DNA of 64,000 nt from JAHCIE01 sp034431435. GTDB lineage: Bacteria > Chloroflexota > Anaerolineae > Epilineales > JAHCIE01. Below the pieces are notes generated by a model. It ran no database searches. It was not told where the DNA came from and was given only the letters and a program-made list of their open reading frames with translations. Positions 33,360 to 42,242 of the stretch are shown here, piece by piece. The position numbers and the translations under genes are program-made. Location of the stretch: the NCBI GenBank assembly GCA_034431435.1, contig DAOUDG010000059.1:1-64000 (forward strand), written 5' to 3'. The stretch's first letter is position 1. Every line of letters starts with the position of its first letter.

Positions 33360-34768
33360 ATCCCAACGGCCTTCATCCCGCTGCCCCCGACCTGGCGTCG
33401 CGCATCGACACCCGCACCGCTCACATCGCCGTCATCGGCGTCGGCTACGTGGGCCTGCCCCTGGCCCTGGCGCTCGCCGACGCGGGCTTCCACGTCACCG
33501 CCGTCGATCTCGACCCGCGCAAGATCGATAGCCTGCGGGCGGGTGTCAGCTACATCCAGGATGTGCCGTCGGCGGACGTGGCCCGCCACGTTGCAGCCGG
33601 TCGGTTGGGAGCGACCACCGACTATGCCGCCCTGGCCGATACGGACGTCGTGCTTGTCTGCGTGCCGACCCCCTTCGACAAGATGAAGACGCCCGACCTG
33701 CGCCACATCCAGAGCGCGGCCGAAGGCCTTGCCCCTTACCTGCGGCCCGGCCATCTGGTCATCCTGCAAAGCACGACCTACCCCGGCACAACGGAAGAGA
33801 TTGTCCAGCCGGTATTGGAGCGGGGTGGCCTGCGGGCGGGCGAAGATTTCTACCTGGCTTTCTCGCCAGAGCGCATCGACCCCGGCAACCAGACCTACAC
33901 CGTCTACAACACGCCGAAGGTGATCGGCGGCCTGACGCCCACCTGCGCCGAACTGGCGGCGGCGGTGCTGCGGCCCATCACGCCCGATGTCTTCATCGTA
34001 TCCACGCCGCGCGCCGCCGAGATGACGAAGCTGCTGGAGAATATCTTTCGCAGCGTCAACATCGCCCTGGTCAACGAGCTGGCGCTGTTGGCGGAGCGCA
34101 TGCGCATCGACATCTGGGAGGTCATCGCCGCCGCCACGACGAAGCCCTTCGGCTTCATGCCCTTCTACCCGGGGCCGGGCGTCGGCGGCCACTGCATCCC
34201 GGTCGACCCCTACTACCTGTCGTGGAAGGCGCGCGAGTACGACTTCTTCACCAAGTTCATTCAGCTGGCGGCGGAAACCAACGAGGCGATGCCCCACCAC
34301 GTGGCGCACCTGGTGACCGACGTGCTGGCGCGAAGTGGACAAGCGGCGCGCGGGGCGCGTATCCTCGTGCTCGGCGTGGCGTTCAAGAAGGACGTGGACG
34401 ACGCGCGCAACTCGCCGGCCGAGCGGCTGATGGAGCTGCTGATCGACCGGGGCGCGGATGTGGTGTACCACGACCCCCACGTGCCCCATTTCCAGGTGGG
34501 GGGGACACCCTTTCTGCCCGTGCCGCGCCGCCTGGAACGAGTCGAGTTGACGGCGGCGGAAGTGGCGCGGGCAGACGCGGTGGTGATCGTCGTCGCCCAC
34601 AGCGCGTATGACTGGCCGTGGCTGGTGGCCCACGCGCGGCAGGTGGTGGACACCGTGAACGCAACGCAGGGTGTGGCGTCGGACAAGGTCACCCGCCTCG
34701 GCGCGCCCGCCCCCGACGCTGTGACGGAGCTTGCGGCGCACTTATCGGCCGCGCCCATTGGCGACTGA
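33356..34768 (+). CDS. UDP-sugar (UDP-glucose/UDP-ManNAc-type) dehydrogenase
   Basis: This 470-residue NAD-dependent enzyme oxidises a nucleotide sugar to its uronic acid. The N-terminal Rossmann motif is VIGVGYVGLPLALALADAG (about 24-42). VCVPTPFD, STTYPGTT and FSPERIDPG follow. The catalytic cysteine lies in PGVGGHCIPVDPYYL (about 277-291), and the C-terminal domain has GVAFKKDVDDARNSPA. SPERIDPGN and the GHCIPVDP region are shared with the WecC/WbpA group, so UDP-HexNAc is the more likely substrate than UDP-glucose. It overlaps the transferase gene by 4 bases. Confidence 0.9.
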   Translation: MNPNGLHPAAPDLASRIDTRTAHIAVIGVGYVGLPLALALADAGFHVTAVDLDPRKIDSLRAGVSYIQDVPSADVARHVAAGRLGATTDYAALADTDVVLVCVPTPFDKMKTPDLRHIQSAAEGLAPYLRPGHLVILQSTTYPGTTEEIVQPVLERGGLRAGEDFYLAFSPERIDPGNQTYTVYNTPKVIGGLTPTCAELAAAVLRPITPDVFIVSTPRAAEMTKLLENIFRSVNIALVNELALLAERMRIDIWEVIAAATTKPFGFMPFYPGPGVGGHCIPVDPYYLSWKAREYDFFTKFIQLAAETNEAMPHHVAHLVTDVLARSGQAARGARILVLGVAFKKDVDDARNSPAERLMELLIDRGADVVYHDPHVPHFQVGGTPFLPVPRRLERVELTAAEVARADAVVIVVAHSAYDWPWLVAHARQVVDTVNATQGVASDKVTRLGAPAPDAVTELAAHLSAAPIGD

Positions 34769-34802
34769 CATTCTTCAGGACATTATAGACAGAGGTGATT
34801 CC

Positions 34803-35231
34803 GTGAGTAGCCCAGATCCCAAGAACAGCGGCGCGACGCCCGGCCAGGGCAAGTCGACGGCCAACAAGACGGCGGCGAAAAGCGCGTCGCCCAAGCCCCG
34901 TCCCGAGTTCGAGTCTCGCAAGATTCGCCGCGAGCCGGTGGTGCAGAATGTGCCCTGGTACAACAACTGGCGGATGCTCGTGCCCATCGCGGCGGTGATT
35001 CTGGTAGCCGTGATCCTGCTCGGCTTCGCCATCGGGCAGGCAACGAGCCGCGCCAACACCCCCATCGCCCCCGTCGCGCCGGCCGTGCAGCAGCCGGGCG
35101 CGCCGGCGGTGGGTGGGGCCGCCCCGGCCGGCGGCGCCGCGCCGCCGGGCTTACAGGTGACGGCCAACGCGGGCAGCCGCTCCATCCCCATCGAGTACGT
35201 CACGTCGACGCCGGTCCCCAAGTCACCGTAG
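34803..35231 (+). CDS. Single-pass membrane protein with Pro/Ala-rich tail
   Basis: This 142-residue protein has a basic, disordered cytoplasmic part (1-58, rich in Lys/Ser/Pro), one membrane helix (about 59-82; WRMLVPIAAVILVAVILLGF) and an outside part dominated by Ala/Pro/Gly. The start is GTG, preceded by AGAGGTGAT, which is nearly the full anti-Shine-Dalgarno complement. It closes the polysaccharide group, 34 bases after the dehydrogenase. No family is recognised; a structural or coupling role at the envelope is only a guess. Confidence 0.75.
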   Translation: MSSPDPKNSGATPGQGKSTANKTAAKSASPKPRPEFESRKIRREPVVQNVPWYNNWRMLVPIAAVILVAVILLGFAIGQATSRANTPIAPVAPAVQQPGAPAVGGAAPAGGAAPPGLQVTANAGSRSIPIEYVTSTPVPKSP

Positions 35232-35243
35232 GCGGCGCGCTGC

Positions 35244-35302
35244 GCCGACGCGAAGCCGCCCGACCAGGGCAATGGCCCCGGTCGGGCGCGTTGCGCGTCG
35301 GC
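35244..35302 (+). terminator. Double-stem hairpin after the polysaccharide gene group
   Basis: GCCGACGCG (35244-35252) pairs with 35294-35302, and inside it CGCCCGACC (35257-35265) pairs with 35280-35288. There is no T-run, but it is the only strong structure between the two opposing transcription units and could serve both. Confidence 0.55.
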
Positions 35303-35315
35303 CTGTGACCTTCGA

Positions 35316-35502
35316 CTATCCGGGCGCAGACATCGGCTCGTCGCGCCGCACGATGATCTGGTCGGGACGTAAGCCGAGCGACTCGCCGATATGACCTTCA
35401 CGGTCGCTAAACTCGACCTCAAGGGCGCGACCCTGGTCGAGTACCTCAACCACCGTCCCGACCTGCCCACGCCACCACCGCCAGCAGCTTGATGGCTTGC
35501 AT
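35316..35502 (-). pseudogene. Broken DUF4926 gene
   Basis: The ATG at 35502 follows a good ribosome-binding site (AGGAGAGG) and reads MQAIKLLAVVAWAG, but that frame stops soon after. From about 35473 the neighbouring frame encodes GQVGTVVEVLDQGRALEVEFSDREG...LRPDQIIVRRDEP, the body of DUF4926. DUF4926 proteins read MKLLDVVALLEDLPERGL-x-x-GQVGTVVE, so roughly ten codons and the frame have been lost at the join. Full members are about 65-80 residues and often sit beside a toxin-like partner; none is here. Confidence 0.7.
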
Positions 35503-35599
35503 GCCTGGCCTCTCCTCGCCACCATTGGGTAGCGGTCTGTCAGGTTGACTTGATAGCAGCAAGGCATACGCGCTTCGCCGCCCCCGTCAACCGCTGCCG

Positions 35600-37009
35600 C
35601 TATGTTGCCTTCTTCCCCCGAATCACCTTGAGCATCTCGGCCACGCTGGTGACCTTGACGCGCGGCCGGCCTGCCTTCGTGCCTTGCTCGGTCTCGTGAC
35701 GGTCGAGCATCTGCCAGTCCTCGAAGCTCACGTAGTCGATCCCTTTCTCGCGCAGCAGGGCGTCCACCCGCGCCGGGTCGCGGTTCTCGTCGGAGACGCC
35801 CAGCAGGGTGGGCGCATCGGCCAGCATGGCCTGGACGGTGGCGACGGCGTCGGGCTTGTTGGTGCCGATGATGCCGTTGGGGCCGCGCTTGGCCCAACCG
35901 ACGACGTACTCGCCGGGCAGCGGCTCCGTGTCGTGGGGATCGACCACGCGCCCACCGATGTTCATGATGGTGTAGGTGGTCTGGTCAAAGGGCACGCCCT
36001 TGAGGGGTACACTGCGGTAGCCCACCGAGCGCAGCACCAGCGTCGCGGGCAGCACCTCGTACTCGCCGACGCCCCGCGACAGGAGCTTGCCCTGGCGGTT
36101 CTTCTCCAGGCGGTTACGCTCGATTTTGACGGCCTTGACGCTGCCCACATGGTCGTCGATCAGTTCGACCGGCGAGACCAGGAAGCGGATGCGCAGGGTA
36201 CGCGGCTGGTTGTGGTCGGTGCGCGCCGCGTAGCCGCGCAGCAATTCCATATTGCGCGCGGCCACCTTGTCGCTCGCCAGCGCGTCCTGGCTGTCGGGGT
36301 CCAGCTCCAGGTCGGCCGGGTCGACGACGACGTTGACGCCTTTCAATTCGCCGAACTCCTTCAACTCCTGGCTGGTGAAGGCGGCCTGCACCGGCCCGCG
36401 TCGCCCTAGAATGACCACCTCCCGAATCTTGCTCTGGCGCAGCCGCGCCAGGGCCATGTCGCTGATGTCGGTCGCCGCCAGTTCGTCGGGATCGCGCACC
36501 AGGATGCGCGCGACATCCACAGCCACGTTGCCCATGCCGACGACGACGGCGCGCTCGCCGGACAGGTCGAAATCCAGGTCGGCATAGTAGGGATGGCCGT
36601 TGTACCAGCCGACGAAGATGGTGGCCGGAAAGCTACCGGCCAGGTCCTCGCCAGGGATGTCCATGTGGCGGTCGGATTGAGCGCCGACGGCGTAGACGAC
36701 CTGATCGTACAGGCGCAGCAGTTCATCGCGCGTCACGTCGGCGCCAAACGTCACATTGCCAAAGTAGCGCACGCGCGGGTCGTGCAGAATCTTGTCGTAG
36801 ACGCGGGTGACGGCCTTGATGGACTGATGATCGGGGGCGACGCCGTCGCGGACCAGGCCATACGGGTACGGGAAGTGGTTGAAGATGTCAATGCTGACGG
36901 CCAGGGTCGGCTGCTTCAGCAGCGCCTCGGCGGTATAGAAGCCAGCCGGCCCCGCCCCGATGATGGCGACCCGTAGCGGCCGTTCCACGGTTCCCAGCGC
37001 GTATTCCAT
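35600..37009 (-). CDS. Ferredoxin-NADP reductase, FprA/adrenodoxin-reductase type
   Basis: This 469-residue two-nucleotide flavoprotein moves electrons between NADPH and ferredoxin. The FAD motif is VAIIGAGPAGFYTAEALL (about 13-30), then PYGLVRDGVAPDH (about 48-60). The NADPH site is VVVGMGNVAVDVARIL (about 151-166). The C-terminal GWAKRGPNGIIGTNKPDA (about 360-377) is diagnostic for this family. The last 60 residues are an extension that ends in Lys-rich helices (MLKVIRGKKAT). GGAGGAGG precedes the ATG. It is transcribed divergently from the amidase. Confidence 0.93.
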   Translation of the reverse strand: MEYALGTVERPLRVAIIGAGPAGFYTAEALLKQPTLAVSIDIFNHFPYPYGLVRDGVAPDHQSIKAVTRVYDKILHDPRVRYFGNVTFGADVTRDELLRLYDQVVYAVGAQSDRHMDIPGEDLAGSFPATIFVGWYNGHPYYADLDFDLSGERAVVVGMGNVAVDVARILVRDPDELAATDISDMALARLRQSKIREVVILGRRGPVQAAFTSQELKEFGELKGVNVVVDPADLELDPDSQDALASDKVAARNMELLRGYAARTDHNQPRTLRIRFLVSPVELIDDHVGSVKAVKIERNRLEKNRQGKLLSRGVGEYEVLPATLVLRSVGYRSVPLKGVPFDQTTYTIMNIGGRVVDPHDTEPLPGEYVVGWAKRGPNGIIGTNKPDAVATVQAMLADAPTLLGVSDENRDPARVDALLREKGIDYVSFEDWQMLDRHETEQGTKAGRPRVKVTSVAEMLKVIRGKKAT

Positions 37010-37047
37010 GCTGCATCCTCCTCCGTGCACCTGTACGATACAGCCGC

Positions 37048-37077
37048 ATTATACGACGGCCACCCCCAAAACGTGAA
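37048..37077 (-). promoter_or_regulatory. Promoter of the ferredoxin-NADP reductase gene
   Basis: On the minus strand TATAAT (37048-37053) has TTCACG (37072-37077) 18 bases upstream. It predicts a start about 30 bases before the ATG. Confidence 0.5.
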
Positions 37078-37128
37078 GCCCGGCCGCGACAGGCGTGGAC
37101 AGGGCCGGCATGCTGGACTCGCGGCGCT

Positions 37129-37156
37129 TTGCGCCAGGCGCGACAGACCCTATACT
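37129..37156 (+). promoter_or_regulatory. Promoter of the amidase gene
   Basis: TTGCGC (37129-37134) and TATACT (37151-37156) are 16 bases apart, about 30 bases before the ATG and just upstream of its GGAGG. Confidence 0.45.
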
Positions 37157-37184
37157 TATGCTAACTCTCGCGGAGGCGCCTTGC

Positions 37185-38681
37185 ATGTCTCCCTTCCCCG
37201 ACTACGACGCCTACGACGCGCTGGGCCTGGCCGAGCTGGTACGCACGCGGCAGGTAACGGCGGCCGAGTTGCTCGACGAGGCCATCGCCCGCGCCGACCG
37301 CCTCAATCCGGCCCTCAACGCCATCATCTACCGCATGGATGAGTCGGCTCGTGCGGCGGCGGGGCCGCTGCCCGACGGCCCCTTCCAGGGCGTGCCGTTT
37401 CTGCTCAAGGACTTGCTCGCCACCGTGGCTGGCCACCCGACGAGCCACGGCACGAAGACGCTGCGCGGCGTCGCCTGGCCCTACGATAGCGAACTGGTGC
37501 GCCGTTTCAAGGCGTCAGGGGTGGTCATCTTTGGCAAGACCAACACGCCGGAGTTTGGCCTGACGCCCTTCACCGAGCCGGAGGCCTTCGGCCCCACCCG
37601 CAACCCGTGGGACCTGCGGCGCACGGCGGGCGGCTCCAGCGGCGGCTCAGCGGCGGCGGTGGCGGCGGGCATCGTGCCCGTGGCCAGCGGCGGCGACGGT
37701 GGGGGATCGATACGGATTCCCGCTTCGTGCTGCGGCGTGTTCGGTCTCAAGCCGACGCGCGGCCGCACGCCAACCGGCCCCGACATGGGCGAGGTGTGGA
37801 GCGGCTTCGCCATCGAGCACGTCGTTACGCGTTCGGTGCGCGACAGCGCGGCCATGCTCGACGCCATCAGCGGGGCGGAGGTGGGCGCGCCCTACGCCTG
37901 CCCGCCCCAGGCGCGGCCCTTCCTCGCCGAGGTGACCACGCCGCCCGGTCGGTTGCGTATCGCCTTCACGGCCCGGCCCCTGTGGGGTGGGCAGGTTCAC
38001 CCTGATAATGTGGCCGGGCTGGAAGCCACGTTGCGCCTGCTTCAGAACCTGGGCCACGATCTTGTCGAGACTGTGCCCGCCATCGATGGCGAGGCGGATG
38101 CCGTTGCTTTCATGACGATCATCGCTGCCGAGACGGCGGCGGAGATTCAGACCGTGGGCCGCATCCTGGACCGCAAACCGACGCCCGCCGACTTCGAGCC
38201 GTCGACGTGGGCATTGGGCATGTTGGGCCGCGCCATGAGCGCGTCCGCCTACGCCAGCGCACGGCGCCAGCTACAGCTCGAAAGCCGCGAGGTGGCGCGC
38301 TTCTTCGAGCGTTTCGATGTGCTACTCACGCCGACACTGGGTGCGCCGCCGCCTGTCATCGGTGCGTTGCAGCCAACGTCCGCCCAGCGCCGGGCGCTGC
38401 TGGCCGTCGGACGCACCAACACGGGCGCGCTGCTGAATGCCCTGGGCGTGATCAAGCCGCTGGCGAAGCAGACCTTCGAGTTCATCCCCTACACACCCTT
38501 GTTCAACGTCACCGGCCAGCCCGCCATGTCCGTCCCCCTCCACTGGAACGCGGATGGCCTACCCATTGGCATGCAGTTCGTGGGCCGCTTCGGCGACGAG
38601 GCGACTCTGTTCCGCCTCGCAGGGCAGCTGGAGAAGGCCCGGCCGTGGGCGGGGCGGCGGCCAGACTTGACAGCCTTTTGA
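37185..38681 (+). CDS. Amidase (amidase signature family)
   Basis: This 498-residue hydrolase has the Ser-cisSer-Lys triad. The lysine lies in PFLLKDLL (about residue 70), and the two serines lie in the signature TAGGSSGGSAAAVAAG (about 147-162), followed by GGDGGGSIRIPASCCGVFGLKPTRGR. The family cleaves carboxamides, including GatA-type and aryl/acyl amides. There is no gatB or gatC nearby, so this is a stand-alone amidase and not the tRNA amidotransferase. GGAGG lies 9 bases before the ATG. Confidence 0.92.
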   Translation: MSPFPDYDAYDALGLAELVRTRQVTAAELLDEAIARADRLNPALNAIIYRMDESARAAAGPLPDGPFQGVPFLLKDLLATVAGHPTSHGTKTLRGVAWPYDSELVRRFKASGVVIFGKTNTPEFGLTPFTEPEAFGPTRNPWDLRRTAGGSSGGSAAAVAAGIVPVASGGDGGGSIRIPASCCGVFGLKPTRGRTPTGPDMGEVWSGFAIEHVVTRSVRDSAAMLDAISGAEVGAPYACPPQARPFLAEVTTPPGRLRIAFTARPLWGGQVHPDNVAGLEATLRLLQNLGHDLVETVPAIDGEADAVAFMTIIAAETAAEIQTVGRILDRKPTPADFEPSTWALGMLGRAMSASAYASARRQLQLESREVARFFERFDVLLTPTLGAPPPVIGALQPTSAQRRALLAVGRTNTGALLNALGVIKPLAKQTFEFIPYTPLFNVTGQPAMSVPLHWNADGLPIGMQFVGRFGDEATLFRLAGQLEKARPWAGRRPDLTAF

Positions 38682-38973
38682 CGGGCCATCGAGAGCGGAT
38701 GTTCTTGGCGTAGAGACCCTCGGTGAGACCGTGGGTTCACAGGCGCCACGGCAGCCCACTAGACGTGTCCATTGCGCTTTTGCATGCCGCATGAGAACGT
38801 GCTAAACTTTCGAGGCTTATCGGACCATCCGCGCCCATCTTACTGCCTCGGCGAATCGCGTCTGGAAGAATCCGCTGCCGCATGCCTCCACGCCTTGCAG
38901 CATCAAGTTGTCGCCCCTCGCGTTCCTCTCCATCCGCCCCTGGTGGCTACTCGCTGACGACTGGTGGCGACAT
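38682..38973. other. Intergenic region upstream of dnaG
   Basis: It contains a weak hairpin after the amidase gene (about 38714-38735, CCCTCGG with CCGTGGG, one mismatch) and the dnaG promoter. No small ORF with a ribosome-binding site was found. Confidence 0.4.
38780..38808 (+). promoter_or_regulatory. Promoter of the dnaG-rpoD operon
   Basis: TTGCAT (38780-38785) and TAAACT (38803-38808) are spaced 17 bases apart. The -10 is preceded by TGC, making it an extended -10. The leader before dnaG would be about 160 bases. Confidence 0.45.
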
Positions 38974-40869
38974 ATGAGTGTTGTCGACGAGATCAAGGCG
39001 CGACTCGACATCGTGGATGTAGTCGGGGCCTATGTCCCGCTAAAGAAGGCGGGGCGCACCTACAAGGGGCTGTGCCCGTTCCATAGTGAGAAGACGCCAT
39101 CGTTCGTCGTCAACCCGGATCGCCAGACGTGGCATTGCTTCGGCGCGTGCGGCACAGGCGGCGATATCTTTTCGTTCATCCAGCGCGCCGAGAATGTAGA
39201 CTTTCCGGAGTCGCTGCGCCTGCTCGGCGAGCGGGCCGGGGTCGATGTCCGCCCGCGCACGAGCGCGGATCAGGCGGAGGACGAGGCGCGGCAGCGGCTG
39301 TACGACATTCAGGCTGCGGCGGCGCAACTCTTTTACAACCATCTGCTCAATTCACCGGCGGCGGGTGCGGCCCGCGCCTACCTGGAACGCCGCCAGGTGG
39401 ACGACGCCGCGCGCGATCGCTTCCAACTGGGCTACGCGCTGGAGAGTTGGGACGCGCTGCTGACAGCGTTGCAGGGTCGGGGCTTCCGCTCCGACGACGT
39501 GGCGGCGGCCGGGTTAGCGATTGCCCGCGAGGGGCAGCCCGAGGGGGGATACTACGACCGTTTTCGCGGTCGGTTGATCTTCCCGATTCGGGATGAGCGC
39601 GGCCGGGTCATCGGTTTCGGCGGGCGCACCCTGGGCGACGCGACACCCAAGTACCTTAACTCGCCGCAGACACCCATCTTCGACAAGGGGCACTGCCTGT
39701 ACGGCCTCGATCTGGCGAAGGATGCCATGCGGCGTAGCGGCGTGGCAGTCGTCGTCGAGGGCTACATGGATGTGGTGAGTCTGCATCAGCGCGGCTTCCA
39801 GAACGTGGTCGCCTCGCTGGGCACGGCGCTGACCGAGCATCAGGTAGCCCTGGCCGCGCGCCACGCGCCCACCCTCGTCCTGGCCCTGGATGCCGACAGC
39901 GCGGGCAATGCGGCGACACTGCGCGGCCTCCAGGTGGCGTCACGCGCGGTGGCGACGGCCAAACGGCGCATGCCCGGCCCCGGCGGCCGTCTCAACACGG
40001 TGGAGAAGCGCACCGTCGAGCTGCGCATCTCGGTTCTGCCCGAAGGACTGGACCCCGATGATCTGGTCAAGCAGAACCCCGCCGAGTGGGAGCGGCGCGT
40101 CGCGGCCAGCAAGCCCGCACCCGACTACTACTTCAGCGCGTTGGTGGCCGACCTGGACCTGACGACGCCGACGGGCAAGGAGGAAGCGGCGTCGCGGCTG
40201 CTGGAAGTGATTCGCGACGAGCTGGACAGCCCGGTCGAGCAGGCCCACTACTTGCAGTGGCTGGCTCGCCTGACGCGAGTCGACGAGCGGCAGTTGACGC
40301 AGCGCTTTCAGGCGTTGGGGCGACCCGGCGTAGCGCGCCCACCCGCGCCCCGCCTGCCCATGCCCGCCGCGCCGAAGCCGATGCCCGCACGCGGCGAGGG
40401 GCGAGATTTCGGCCTCGAGGAGTATGTTCTCGGCCTGTTGTTGCAGTCGCCGTCAACGTTGGCTGAGGTGCAATTTGCGCTGGGGGAGCAGGGCCTCGCC
40501 CCCTTGGCTGGGGCCGACTTCACCGCCGCCGACAATCAGGCGGTCCTTACCGTCGTGGCGAGTGGGGCGGCCCAGGCCGATGTCCTGGCCGAGCATGTGG
40601 CGCGCATCCGCCACGGGTTCAGTCGACGCCCGCCCGTCGCGGAGGAAGCGGTGGTTCGCGAGACGCTGCTGACGCTGCTCCGCTTGCGTGAGCAGCAGCG
40701 GAAGCAGGAGTTATCTCAGTTAGGGTTTTTGCTGGCGGATGCGCGCGGCGAGGCGGACGAGGCGTCCGCGTCGCGGTACGAAGTTCGCGTGCAGCATGTG
40801 TCGATGGAGTTGGAGCGGATACGCCGCGCCTTGTTTCAGACGCAACGGAACGTGGTCCCAACACGGTAG
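38974..40869 (+). CDS. dnaG: DNA primase
   Basis: This 631-residue protein lays RNA primers for replication. The N-terminal CHC2 zinc finger reads CPFHSEKTPSF then CFGACGTGGD (about 36-65), with one extra residue in the second half (CFGAC in place of CFGC), seen in other primases. The TOPRIM core has VVVEGYMDVVSLHQRG (about 265-280) and LALDADSAGNAA (about 305-316). A Pro/Ala linker (about 450-475) leads to the C-terminal helicase-binding domain. The ATG at 38974 starts at the conserved MSVVDEIKARLDIVDVV. It is followed 10 bases later by rpoD, the classic macromolecular-synthesis pairing. Confidence 0.96.
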   Translation: MSVVDEIKARLDIVDVVGAYVPLKKAGRTYKGLCPFHSEKTPSFVVNPDRQTWHCFGACGTGGDIFSFIQRAENVDFPESLRLLGERAGVDVRPRTSADQAEDEARQRLYDIQAAAAQLFYNHLLNSPAAGAARAYLERRQVDDAARDRFQLGYALESWDALLTALQGRGFRSDDVAAAGLAIAREGQPEGGYYDRFRGRLIFPIRDERGRVIGFGGRTLGDATPKYLNSPQTPIFDKGHCLYGLDLAKDAMRRSGVAVVVEGYMDVVSLHQRGFQNVVASLGTALTEHQVALAARHAPTLVLALDADSAGNAATLRGLQVASRAVATAKRRMPGPGGRLNTVEKRTVELRISVLPEGLDPDDLVKQNPAEWERRVAASKPAPDYYFSALVADLDLTTPTGKEEAASRLLEVIRDELDSPVEQAHYLQWLARLTRVDERQLTQRFQALGRPGVARPPAPRLPMPAAPKPMPARGEGRDFGLEEYVLGLLLQSPSTLAEVQFALGEQGLAPLAGADFTAADNQAVLTVVASGAAQADVLAEHVARIRHGFSRRPPVAEEAVVRETLLTLLRLREQQRKQELSQLGFLLADARGEADEASASRYEVRVQHVSMELERIRRALFQTQRNVVPTR

Positions 40870-40879
40870 GAGATGATGG

Positions 40880-42220
40880 ATGGCAGGTCGGAAGCCGACC
40901 AGGCGATCTACAGGCTTAGACCCCACCCCGGCCCCATGGACGGCCCCCGAGCTGGGGCCGGAACCGCCCACCACGGAGACGCTGCCGCTGCCGCGCAAGA
41001 TTCAGGAGAGGATCGACGCGGGGCTGCCCATCTCCATGCGCGATGTGCGCGATGCTTTGCCGAAGGGGGAGCGTCGTATCGAGCGCCTGGAGAGCCTCCG
41101 CGCGCAGTTGACCGACCTGGGGATAGAGGTAAGCGATGACGAGGAGCCGTCGCCTGAAGTCCTGGCCGAGCTGGTCCGCGAGCCGGAGGAGCCGGAGCCA
41201 CATATCGATCTCGATCACGGTGGCGACGACCCCGTTCGGATGTACCTGCGCGATATCGGCCGCGTGGCGCTGCTGACTGCGGAGGAGGAGCGGACGCTGG
41301 CCTACATGATACTGGCTGGTGAAGAGGCGCGGGAGAAGCTACGGGCGGCAGCCAACGGCATCGACGAGGTGGAGCTACGCCGCCTGATCGAGCGCGGCGA
41401 GAACGCCAAGTCGCGGCTGGCCGAGGCCAATCTGCGCCTCGTCGTCAGCATCGCCAAGCGATTCGTCGGTCGCGGTATCTCCCTGTCCGACCTCATCCAG
41501 GAAGGCACGCTGGGCCTGTTGCGCGCGGCCGAGAAGTTCAACCCCGAGTTGGGCTTCAAGTTCAGCACCTACGCAACATGGTGGATACGCCAGGCCATCA
41601 GCCGCGCGCTGGCCGACCAGGCGCGCATCATCCGCGTGCCGGCGCACATGGTCGAGACCATCAACAAGTATTACCGCGTCTCTCGCAAGCTTACGGTGGA
41701 GCTGGGGCGCGACCCAAGCATGGAAGAGGTTGCCCTGGAGATGGGCCTGCTGGCCGCCGACGAGCGCGAAGCGGTGGATGCCTACCTGGTGCGTGGGGAG
41801 CATCTGCCGGTTGACCTGGATCGCAAACTCAAGCTGGCGACGGCGAAGGTGAAGAAGATCGTTCGCATGGCCCAGGAGACGCGCTCCCTGGATGAGCCGG
41901 TAGGCAATTCCGATGATGATAGCAGCAGCGAGTTGGGTGATTTCGTCCCCGACGATGTGACGCCCATGCCCAGCGACTCCGCCTCGCAGCAAATGCTCAA
42001 GGAGCAGATGGAAGTGCTCCTGGAAACCCTGGAGTCCCGCGAGCGGCAGGTCATCGAGATGCGCTTTGGCCTGGTCGATGGGCAGCCCCGCACCCTGGAG
42101 GAAGTTGGGCAAGCGTTCGGCGTGACACGCGAGCGTGTCCGCCAGATCGAGACCAAGGCCCTCCGCAAGTTGCGCCACCCGGTACGTAGCCGCAAGTTGC
42201 GCGACTATCTACAAGGATAA
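40880..42220 (+). CDS. rpoD: Primary sigma factor (sigma-70)
   Basis: This 446-residue protein contains all sigma-70 regions. Region 1.2 is DPVRMYLRDIGRVALLTAEEE (about 115-135). Region 2 has DLIQEGTLGLLRAAEKFNPELGFKFSTYATWWIRQAI (about 205-240), the -10 recognition helix. Region 3 follows. Region 4.2 is TLEEVGQAFGVTRERVRQIETKALRKLRHP at the end, the -35 reader. The first 110 residues are a Pro/acidic region 1.1-like head. AGGAG precedes the ATG. The extended -10 and TTG-rich -35 sites found in this window are what such a factor would read. Confidence 0.97.
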   Translation: MAGRKPTRRSTGLDPTPAPWTAPELGPEPPTTETLPLPRKIQERIDAGLPISMRDVRDALPKGERRIERLESLRAQLTDLGIEVSDDEEPSPEVLAELVREPEEPEPHIDLDHGGDDPVRMYLRDIGRVALLTAEEERTLAYMILAGEEAREKLRAAANGIDEVELRRLIERGENAKSRLAEANLRLVVSIAKRFVGRGISLSDLIQEGTLGLLRAAEKFNPELGFKFSTYATWWIRQAISRALADQARIIRVPAHMVETINKYYRVSRKLTVELGRDPSMEEVALEMGLLAADEREAVDAYLVRGEHLPVDLDRKLKLATAKVKKIVRMAQETRSLDEPVGNSDDDSSSELGDFVPDDVTPMPSDSASQQMLKEQMEVLLETLESRERQVIEMRFGLVDGQPRTLEEVGQAFGVTRERVRQIETKALRKLRHPVRSRKLRDYLQG

Positions 42221-42242
42221 GGCCAGTCTCGTCTTGACGCCG

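Noticed and set aside
35316..35897. Long 193-residue reverse ORF containing the DUF4926 body
   Set aside because: The N-terminal half is a frame-shifted reading of the ferredoxin reductase gene; only the part after 35502 is meaningful, and it is a pseudogene.
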